The notes under the pieces are model-generated. The model was not told where the DNA came from, did not search any database, and saw only the letters and a list, made by a program, of their open reading frames with translations. Position numbers and translations under genes: made by a program. Positions 1 through 5,639 of a DNA stretch of 8,649 nt are shown here, piece by piece. Numbering within the stretch: the stretch's first letter is position 1; each line of letters starts with the position of its first letter. The stretch comes from Gammaproteobacteria bacterium (GTDB taxonomy: Bacteria; Pseudomonadota; Gammaproteobacteria; UBA6429; Thiohalophilaceae): positions 1-8,649 of the forward strand of contig QILH01000166.1 in the NCBI GenBank assembly GCA_003233255.1, in the 5' to 3' direction.

Positions 1-150
1 CCGTATCGCCATAAAACCGTGCCGCACCCGGATATGCCGATGACCCTGACCGCCCGCATTGAAAGCGACGGCCCCTATGCGCGTCTGGATGAGCAAGGCA
101 AATATCAACTTCGCGCGCTGTTTGATTTATCCAGCAGCCGACATGCTTAG
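1..150 (+). pseudogene. vgrG: VgrG spike protein, upstream piece ending at an in-frame amber codon (5' end outside window)
   Basis: Reading frame 1 is open from the left edge to TAG at 148-150. The 49 residues include MTLTARIESDGPYARLDEQG and LRALFDL. This is the entry into the gp5-like OB-fold of VgrG, the trimeric needle tip of the type VI secretion system. The same frame continues directly after the TAG with ordinary VgrG sequence (SPYGG, then LNGDPDRP), so the TAG interrupts one gene rather than ending it. A single C-to-T change of CAG (Gln) to TAG would explain it, because Gln or a similar residue fits the position. The gp27-like N-terminal part lies outside the window. The family assignment is firm. 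Whether the interruption is real, suppressed or a sequencing error cannot be told here. Confidence 0.85.
2..61 (+). repeat. vgrG repeat, copy 1
   Basis: Aligns without gaps to 5281-5340 with 50 of 60 identical bases, counted by eye. The conserved core is CCGATGACCCTGACCGC. It reflects paralogous vgrG genes and offers a site for recombination between them. Confidence 0.75.
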
Positions 151-156
151 GCGACG

Positions 157-1596
157 ATGCCGATGCGCAGGGTCTCGCCTTATGGCGGCCTGCCGAACGA
201 AAGCAACGTCGGCTGGCACACCCCGCTGCAGGATGGCGACGAAGTGTTAATCAGTTGTTTAAACGGCGATCCGGATCGCCCGATGATCGTCGGCACCGTG
301 CCTAACCCGGATCGGGTTTCGCCGGTGACCCAGCAAAACCGCTCGGTGAATCGCCTGCGCACGAAAAGCGACAACGAACTGACCTTTGACGACACCCAAC
401 AAAAAGAGGCTGTGACCTTACGAACCTACGAGGGGTACAACATCCTGCACCTGGACGCCACCGAGCTGGCGCACAAAGTCCGCCTCGCCAGCGAACACGG
501 CGCGATGGTGACGTTTGCCAAAAAGACGATACACCGGCAAAGCGATGACACGATGACCGAACGCGTGGGGAACGACCGACTCGTCAAAGTTAAAAATAAA
601 AGTCGCACCGAAACCCAGACCAAAGCGATCCAGCATCAGGCCAAGACCGATCACGAGCATGCCGCACACAACAACGTCCAGCTTGAGGCCGCCCAAAACA
701 TCGAACTGCAAAGCGGTCGCCACACCATTATTGACGTTGAAGACAACGTCAAGATCACCATTAAAGGTGCGGATGGCCAGTTCACCACCATTCGCAACGG
801 CGACGTGACTATCCAGAGCGCCAAAAGCATCGACATTACCGGCCAGGGCGGCGGCGACATCACCTTTGAGCAAAACGGTGGCGGGTTTAAGATTGATACG
901 GCCGGTGTCGTGAGTTTTTATGGTAAAAAGATTTTCTTTGGCGGTGCCGGTGGCGTGCAACTTAACGGTAAAGTGAACTACTCCGTGCCGGGGCCGAATC
1001 CGCCGGGGGCGGTGAGCACCACGGGGCCGATTTCGTTTGCGGGGATCACCCCTTTATTAGATCCCGATGCTCCTGCAGTGGTCAATCTGGCATGGGAATC
1101 GGATCGCATCCCGGTTGGTGAACCGATTGAAGGTATGTTTACCGCGAAAAATTTTGAAGCAGGTGAAACCGCGACCATCACGGTCTATGAATTCGATGAC
1201 AACGGGCAAAAAGATGAAGTCGATTCGTTAACTATGGCACTCGATGATGAAGGTACGGGTCATTATGACTTCATCTGGAAACGTACGGCACAACAAACGA
1301 ATCAGGATCAACAGGATGATGAAGCCGCAGGGGATTCTGGGCCACTGGATTATCGTTTTCATGTTGAAGTTGGAGGTGTAAAATCAGTAGAAGCATCTAG
1401 TTACTTATGGCTTACCAAGTCGGTTGAAGTCGTCATTGAAGAAGACGACGAGGGTGAAAAACTCCCTGATGGTTCTGAATTGGAAATAATCGACTCGGAC
1501 AACAAAAACCACTATGCCATTGTTAAAAATGGCATAGCCGAATTTGATAATATATTAGTTGGGCAAATTAATATTAATGTGTCCGGGGAAGGGTAA
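157..1596 (+). CDS. vgrG: VgrG spike protein, downstream piece: end of OB-fold, beta-helix and C-terminal cargo-type extension
   Basis: This is the 479-residue continuation, in the same frame, of the vgrG gene interrupted at 148-150. Numbered from the ATG at 157, residues 1-55 finish the gp5 OB-fold (SPYGG, GDEVLISCLNGDPDRP, GTVPNP). Residues 85-175 form the linker with a helical, charged stretch. Residues 178-275 are a DUF2345-like beta-helix with short repeating beta-strand units (for example GDVTIQSAKSIDITG). Residues 300-479 form an extension beyond the usual VgrG end, starting near AVVNLAWESDRIPVGEPIEG, with an acidic loop (QDQQDDEAAGDSG) and a last module rich in Asp and Glu. Such Ig- or transthyretin-like tails carry phospholipase cargo in some VgrGs (EAEC VgrG1 with Tle1), so this tail may load the lipase encoded next. 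The start at 157 is only nominal. AGG at 149-151 with 5 bases of spacing could allow re-initiation, but the real gene begins outside the window. G+C falls towards the 3' end. Confidence 0.85.
   Translation: MPMRRVSPYGGLPNESNVGWHTPLQDGDEVLISCLNGDPDRPMIVGTVPNPDRVSPVTQQNRSVNRLRTKSDNELTFDDTQQKEAVTLRTYEGYNILHLDATELAHKVRLASEHGAMVTFAKKTIHRQSDDTMTERVGNDRLVKVKNKSRTETQTKAIQHQAKTDHEHAAHNNVQLEAAQNIELQSGRHTIIDVEDNVKITIKGADGQFTTIRNGDVTIQSAKSIDITGQGGGDITFEQNGGGFKIDTAGVVSFYGKKIFFGGAGGVQLNGKVNYSVPGPNPPGAVSTTGPISFAGITPLLDPDAPAVVNLAWESDRIPVGEPIEGMFTAKNFEAGETATITVYEFDDNGQKDEVDSLTMALDDEGTGHYDFIWKRTAQQTNQDQQDDEAAGDSGPLDYRFHVEVGGVKSVEASSYLWLTKSVEVVIEEDDEGEKLPDGSELEIIDSDNKNHYAIVKNGIAEFDNILVGQININVSGEG
1512..1537 (+). 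repeat. Perfect 10-bp inverted repeat (hairpin) near the 3' end of vgrG
   Basis: CTATGCCATT at 1512-1521 and AATGGCATAG at 1528-1537 are exact reverse complements separated by a 6-base loop (GTTAAA). The hairpin lies inside the coding sequence, about 65 bases before the effector start. No T-run follows, so it is not a normal intrinsic terminator. It could affect mRNA processing or the relative expression of vgrG and effector, or be chance within AT-rich coding DNA. Confidence 0.6.
1585..1593 (+). promoter_or_regulatory. Ribosome binding site of the lipase-like effector gene
   Basis: GGGGAAGGG ends 8 bases before ATG 1602 and overlaps the last codons of vgrG. It supports ATG 1602 as the start. 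It also suggests that the effector is translated from the same message as vgrG, since only 5 bases separate the vgrG stop from the ATG. Confidence 0.6.
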
Positions 1597-1601
1597 ATTA
1601 T

Positions 1602-3275
1602 ATGGCTAGTAATATAACCAGATTAAATACATATAAAAAGAAGGAACAATTTAGTTGTAAAGCCAGTGTGGTTGCTACTGACATTGTGGTTTATGTGCCG
1701 GGAACCACTGACCCATTTAATGTTAAAGATACCATTCTTGAATCAAACAAGTCGTACTGGAAAGAAAACATCCATTTCCAGGGCCTATTTTATGATTTCA
1801 AGGCTAAGTTTTGTGAAATGCATATTAATAAGGATTTTAAATGGACGGGCGACAACAACGTAAAAGAAAGGAAGAAGGCCGGAAAAAATTTATTTGATTT
1901 TTTGTTGCGTTATTATAAAAATCATTTAAATCGGAAAGTATCGCTTCATTTCATCGGTCATTCCCACGGTGGGCTCGTTATAAACGAATGCCTTCAGCAT
2001 TTCAAAAAAAATAAAGCATTCCCTAAAAAATACTGGAAAGTAAAAAGCATTACCTACCTGTCAACACCTTTCTTCAAAAAAGAACACCTACCGGACATTA
2101 CCTATTTCCATAAAGATTGTAAAATTTTTGCAGTCAATAATAAATATGATCTCACCCAAAGATTTATTGCGGACTTCTCAATGTACCAACTTCCTTTGTT
2201 GATCAAAACATTTGCAGATGATCCAGCAATTAGCATCCAGATGAAAAAAATCAAAGCTATAACAAATCACGAGTCTTTCAAATATTTTAGTGACCGCTTT
2301 ATGGAAGAAAAATACATCAGACCTCTTTTCCAACGAACAATCCTTCTTGTTCCCGAAATTCAAAAATTATTTTCTGCGATAATTTTATTATTCCAGAATC
2401 TAAAATCAAAAACGCTATCCGATGAAATTATTGACCAATTTATTGTTTTTTTTACAAACTTAAATAACACATTAAATCAATCTGTAGCCGCACTTAATGT
2501 TCGACTCAACGATTATATGTTAAGCCGAAACGATTACTTCATTGATCTAAACCTTCGGACGTCGCTCAGATTGCTTGCTGACTTGTTGGATATTAATACC
2601 AAGACGTATGCATCACGCCTCCTGCTATTTATAGATAAAATGCTTGTCAATCAAATTGACGAATATCATAATACTGTTGTCGAGCCCCCGTATACTGACT
2701 ATAAACCCTATTACTCCAAACCAATCCAGGTCGATAAAACCGACCCCTACCACCCGGTAAAAGAAAAAGAGTTCGATCAATTCATAAAAGAAATTGAGCG
2801 CTTAGAGACTGTTTACGAAGGAAAGCAGACCTCAAAGATAAGAGCAGAAATCATATTAAGATTAATTTCACCCATGAGGTTTCACCCTCTACTGGAGTTC
2901 ATTGCCAAAAAATTAAATACTCTAGATTATATTATTAGACATGACGAAACCGAAGAGCAGATAAAACGACTGATTTTAGCGTTAAAGAATAATGTAACCG
3001 TACTAAAATCATTTTATATCAATATGATACACCCCAAAGATGTAACCTTGCCCGTAAAGGATGCTCCTCCCGCTTTTTATGTTAAACCCAGCCAACGGGG
3101 CAGTATCATATACCTTGCCTTTATCTCCCACAGTATTAGCCGGATGAATTTAGATCCACGACTCGAAAAACAACTTGAATCTCAGTTTGATTCAACCAAG
3201 AATCCTGGCTACAAAGGCAAAACCGATACCGAAAAGCAAAATCGCTATAAAGTTGAGATCATGAGAAAACCCTGA
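1602..3275 (+). CDS. Putative T6SS lipase effector (alpha/beta hydrolase, GHSHGG motif, Tle-like)
   Basis: A 557-residue protein with the start of an alpha/beta hydrolase. Strand beta and oxyanion-type loop IVVYVPGTTD lie at about 28-37. The nucleophile elbow HFIGHSHGGLV is at 116-126, with Ser121 as the expected nucleophile. A strand SITYLSTPF follows at 149-157. Asp183 (in NNKYDL) is the best candidate acid, and His510 (in AFISHSISR) the best candidate base, with His223 as an alternative. Residues about 235-470 are an unfamiliar, largely helical and hydrophobic insertion, with a Tyr/Pro-rich stretch at 361-388. There is no signal peptide, as expected for T6SS cargo. Position directly behind a VgrG with a C-terminal extension, and before a secreted partner protein, suggests an antibacterial phospholipase or other esterase acting on the target envelope. 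That function is inferred. No named Tle subfamily is recognised. The gene is much AT-richer than the vgrG core, fitting horizontal acquisition. Confidence 0.75.
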   Translation: MASNITRLNTYKKKEQFSCKASVVATDIVVYVPGTTDPFNVKDTILESNKSYWKENIHFQGLFYDFKAKFCEMHINKDFKWTGDNNVKERKKAGKNLFDFLLRYYKNHLNRKVSLHFIGHSHGGLVINECLQHFKKNKAFPKKYWKVKSITYLSTPFFKKEHLPDITYFHKDCKIFAVNNKYDLTQRFIADFSMYQLPLLIKTFADDPAISIQMKKIKAITNHESFKYFSDRFMEEKYIRPLFQRTILLVPEIQKLFSAIILLFQNLKSKTLSDEIIDQFIVFFTNLNNTLNQSVAALNVRLNDYMLSRNDYFIDLNLRTSLRLLADLLDINTKTYASRLLLFIDKMLVNQIDEYHNTVVEPPYTDYKPYYSKPIQVDKTDPYHPVKEKEFDQFIKEIERLETVYEGKQTSKIRAEIILRLISPMRFHPLLEFIAKKLNTLDYIIRHDETEEQIKRLILALKNNVTVLKSFYINMIHPKDVTLPVKDAPPAFYVKPSQRGSIIYLAFISHSISRMNLDPRLEKQLESQFDSTKNPGYKGKTDTEKQNRYKVEIMRKP

Positions 3276-3278
3276 TCG

Positions 3279-4409
3279 ATGTTTGTTAAACATATTAAAC
3301 CATTTCTTTTTATCGTATTGGTGCTTTGCGCCAACGCTACCAACGCTTCCATGAGGAGTGAATTCTTGGCGATCTGTGCACAACCTACGCCTCATGACCG
3401 CATTTTGCTCAAACAGATCGCAACAGAAGTTAATAAAAACTACACCCCGAGTTCATGTACAACTATTTACTCTCTATTCAAGAAGAAAAAAAGATATGTT
3501 ACATCTGGCAATTACCTGGGCTCAATCCGAATACTATTTTTTTTCGACCAACTTGAGTTCATCATTATTGCCCTGCGAGAGGGTACAAGCCAAATTGATC
3601 TTAATGGAATCGAGAATCTCAAAAGGTTACGTTCACTGACCATTCAAGGTAATTACAGCGCATTCAATAATTCAAACCCCACGAACTTTAAGAATAGTCA
3701 AAAATTATCGACGCTTAAACAGTTACGTTATATTAAAATACATCAAATAGGGATAAATAATTTAACCTTCCTAGGGGCGCTGAGCAAGCTCAAAGAAGCC
3801 CATTTCTCTGAAAACCAGATACAAAACATACTATCGACTGACTTACCTAAATCACTCGTATTACTTAATTTAAGGAAAAATCGTATTGCAAATATCCCAA
3901 ACTTAAATCACCTGACTCAGATTGAGGATCTCGACCTAAGTCAAAATAGATTCACTGATATTTCGAATCTCGCAAACTTAAAGTCGCTCAAGAAACTCAC
4001 GTTATCTTACCCAACCCCATATGATTCTACATTAGCAGGGATTAACGTACTGAAAACACTCTCTAATCTTGAATCTCTGACCATTATAGGATGGAATTTG
4101 AACGACTCAAACTTGTTTGAGGGGCTAAACAAACTTAAATTTCTTAATCTACGAGATAACAAACTGACAGAAGTTAAGGGGCTGAGTACGCTCACCTCAA
4201 TACACGAACTTGACCTGATGCAAAATGATATTACCGACTTATCGCCGTTATTACCACTCGCTACAAATCCTGACTTCGACTTATTGGGCCGACCCAATCC
4301 TCTGAGGTCGTGTTCTCCTGAAAAAGAAGATCACCTGCGTGCGGGTATTATTTGTAGTGATAATGTTTTCAATAATATGTGGAGCAGCCTACGCCGCCTA
4401 TTTATGTAG
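3279..4409 (+). CDS. Secreted leucine-rich-repeat protein, candidate immunity protein for the lipase
   Basis: A 376-residue protein with a signal peptide: Lys4 and Lys7, hydrophobic core FLFIVLVLC at 9-17, likely cleavage after CANA or ATNA near residues 20-23. No lipobox is apparent. About residues 85-325 are leucine-rich repeats of the LxxLxLxxNxIxxL kind, clearest at LVLLNLRKNRIANI (193-206), IEDLDLSQNRFTDI (215-228), LKFLNLRDNKLTEV (286-299) and IHELDLMQNDITDL (308-321). The tail has Cys344 and Cys359, and Cys33 and Cys60 lie before the repeats. Both pairs could form disulphides in the periplasm. The start is 3 bases after the effector stop, so translation is probably coupled; no strong ribosome binding site is seen. 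A periplasmic binding protein coded right after a lipase effector is the expected arrangement for immunity. The immunity role is inferred from position, not from recognised family membership. It could instead be an unrelated secreted LRR protein. Confidence 0.75.
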   Translation: MFVKHIKPFLFIVLVLCANATNASMRSEFLAICAQPTPHDRILLKQIATEVNKNYTPSSCTTIYSLFKKKKRYVTSGNYLGSIRILFFFDQLEFIIIALREGTSQIDLNGIENLKRLRSLTIQGNYSAFNNSNPTNFKNSQKLSTLKQLRYIKIHQIGINNLTFLGALSKLKEAHFSENQIQNILSTDLPKSLVLLNLRKNRIANIPNLNHLTQIEDLDLSQNRFTDISNLANLKSLKKLTLSYPTPYDSTLAGINVLKTLSNLESLTIIGWNLNDSNLFEGLNKLKFLNLRDNKLTEVKGLSTLTSIHELDLMQNDITDLSPLLPLATNPDFDLLGRPNPLRSCSPEKEDHLRAGIICSDNVFNNMWSSLRRLFM

Positions 4410-4443
4410 GCATACCCTTTTATAGTTATGTAAAAAATGAGAC

Positions 4444-4449
4444 AGGAGG
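4444..4449 (+). promoter_or_regulatory. Shine-Dalgarno sequence before the frameshifted small gene
   Basis: AGGAGG lies 8 bases before ATG 4458, which favours that start over ATG 4437 (upstream of the site) and ATG 4453 (only 3 bases away and in another frame). Confidence 0.5.
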
Positions 4450-4457
4450 CGGATGCA

Positions 4458-4717
4458 ATGGAGTCGGGAGGCGCCGACTATTTTAAAAAGCTGGCAGATC
4501 TGGATCTGGATTATGAACAAATCGAAATCCCTTTTGGTAAAAAAATATCTTTTATGGCTACATTCAAAAATCCGAAACCCATTCGGAGCTCACTCTGAAA
4601 TCGGCCTATAAAACGGGTCGGGCCATCGAAATGGAGTTTAAAGCAAAGAATGAAGTATTCGATAAAAATAAAGATGAGATCATCGAATGGGTTAAAAATA
4701 TAATCATATTGCCTTAA
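4458..4717 (+). pseudogene. Small gene of unknown function, broken by a one-base shift at an A7 run
   Basis: From ATG 4458 one frame reads MESGGADYFKKLADLDLDYE and on to IPFGKK, then degenerates and stops at 4596-4598. The protein-like sequence resumes in the -1 frame right after the seven A at 4539-4545 (NIFYGYIQKSETHSELTLKS, then GRAIEMEFKAKNEVF) and stops with TAA at 4715-4717. Joining the two at the A-run gives 86 residues. One extra A would restore a single frame. There is no signal peptide. The alternation of short strands with a final amphipathic helix (KDEIIEWVKNIIILP) is vaguely like small immunity or DcrB-type domains, but no family is recognised. Likely the end of a truncated immunity-type gene. 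Slippage on the A-run could still allow some full-length product. Confidence 0.5.
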
Positions 4718-4776
4718 CTGTTTCAGGCCTCAGAGCAATCGAAGCATCATAAAAAACTTTCGTGGTTGTTTCCTAG

Positions 4777-4917
4777 GGCAAAGACGCGTTGAACTTTGTC
4801 GAGCTGAAATTAAATTCAGCAGACATACTTGATATATCCTTCAAGTCCAGCCATCGAAAGCAGGGCGATGGTACCGTACCGTTGGCTAGCCAGGAAGCTA
4901 CAGCGTGCAGGATTTAA
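4777..4917 (+). pseudogene. Remnant resembling the C-terminal part of another lipase (GDGTVP motif)
   Basis: The frame opens after TAG 4774-4776 and runs to TAA 4915-4917. It gives 46 residues without a start codon and includes SSHRKQGDGTVPLASQEA. GDGTVP followed by a Ser-containing loop is the pattern around the catalytic Asp in LCAT/PGAP1-like lipases. The piece sits directly before a vgrG fragment and may be the tail of a lost effector joined to it by deletion. It is short, so the assignment is tentative; it could be chance similarity. Confidence 0.35.
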
Positions 4918-5360
4918 TTCGCCAAATCTTCAAGCGCAACGGTTTATATAAAGAACGACTGCACTTTGATTTATTCCGCATCTATCCAGTCAAGCCTTAT
5001 ACCTTGCAAGACAATGAAACAGACTGGGATTTTATAATCCGATTCTCTGCCAACAGCGGGATCTGTTTTTACTCCATCGCCAAAGATGAGTGGGACGTGG
5101 TCGTGTTTACCGATCACAATGCGCATTGCCTCTACATCTTCCCCAGCGGCGCTAACGAAACGGCGTTGAGACAGGTGTTGGTCGGGGTATATCATCCGGC
5201 CGCTTCACTAGACGTCTCACATTTTTCAGACGAGTACAGCGCCTGCCACAACATGGCCACTTGCATCAAACGCGAGATACCGTTTCGCAGTAAAATTGTG
5301 TCGCATCCGGAAATACCGATGACCCTGACCGCGCGCATTGCCGGGTCACATCAAAGGTAA
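4905..5360 (+). pseudogene. vgrG: Truncated second vgrG (part of the gp27-like region only)
   Basis: Nominal start GTG 4905, although the frame is open from 4890 and no ribosome binding site is visible. The 151 residues start with VQDLIRQIFKRNGL and contain PYTLQDNETDWDFIIRFSAN, the typical VgrG segment in which a Tyr-x-x-Gln-x-x-Glu-Thr-Asp-x-Asp-Phe motif precedes a Gly-Ile-x-x-Tyr strand (here GICFY). They end at PMTLTARIAGSHQR. The last part matches the gene at the left edge (PMTLTARIESDG). Similarity stops abruptly after ARI, and the OB-fold, beta-helix and tip are absent, so no working spike can be made. The N-terminal part of the gp27-like domain is also missing. This is a relic of a second spike gene. 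Confidence 0.8.
5281..5340 (+). repeat. vgrG repeat, copy 2 (end of truncated vgrG)
   Basis: Partner of 2-61. Similarity ends within a few bases after 5340, where copy 1 continues as vgrG and this copy runs into a stop. That marks a deletion or recombination breakpoint. Confidence 0.75.
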
Positions 5361-5590
5361 GCACATAATAATAATGGTTATTGGCGTAAACGCTAACAAA
5401 GCCCTTTCTATTGCTCATCTTCCATATTAATCTAGTGGGAAATAATAAGGTATTTCATGACAAGATAAACCACTTTGGGCTTATCAACGTTTGTTTATCT
5501 ACGTGTACAAATTAATTATTGGCGGGTGGGTTTTCATAATTCGTCAGAATATGTCATGTCATGCCATTTTTATAACGCAAGCTAGTAAGA

Positions 5591-5618
5591 TTGATAACGT
5601 ATAAAATACGAATAATAA
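5591..5618 (+). promoter_or_regulatory. Possible sigma-70 type promoter of the alpha-2-macroglobulin gene
   Basis: TTGATA at 5591-5596 and TAATAA at 5613-5618, 16 bases apart, resemble -35 and -10 boxes. A small dyad (5598-5610) lies between them and could be an operator. An alternative -10, TATAAA at 5600-5605, lacks a good -35. The call is weak in AT-rich DNA. Confidence 0.3.
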
Positions 5619-5627
5619 TTAAGCACA

Positions 5628-5633
5628 AGGGAG
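5628..5633 (+). promoter_or_regulatory. Ribosome binding site of the alpha-2-macroglobulin gene
   Basis: AGGGAG ends 6 bases before ATG 5640. It fixes the start, which also gives a well-formed lipoprotein signal peptide. Confidence 0.6.
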
Positions 5634-5639
5634 TTCTAA

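Larger units (their letters stand above)
5361..5639. other. AT-rich non-coding region before the alpha-2-macroglobulin gene
   Basis: No convincing gene on either strand and no RNA gene seen. It holds an 8-bp perfect inverted repeat (AGATAAAC 5463-5470 and GTTTATCT 5493-5500, 22-base spacer). It also holds a short dyad CGTAT-AAA-ATACG at 5598-5610 and a possible promoter near 5591-5618. No clear intrinsic terminator for the upstream genes is visible. Confidence 0.5.

Noticed and set aside
59..250. Short + strand open frame across the amber site
   Set aside because: The VgrG-like sequence is in frame 1 on both sides of the TAG. This other frame has no family similarity.
418..960. 180-residue open frame on the - strand within vgrG
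   Set aside because: It lies fully opposite a convincing vgrG frame in GC-richer DNA, has no recognisable domain, and is best explained as the shadow of codon bias.
4007..4297. 96-residue open frame on the - strand within the LRR gene
   Set aside because: Its periodic Leu/Ser pattern is the antisense image of the leucine-rich repeats, and no start signal is seen.
4421..4426. TATAGT as a -10 box for the small gene at 4458
   Set aside because: No acceptable -35 box lies 16-18 bases upstream, and AT-rich matches are common here.
5464..5500. Inverted repeat as an intrinsic terminator for the upstream genes
   Set aside because: The stem is AT-rich, the loop is 22 bases and no T-run follows, so it does not fit a terminator.
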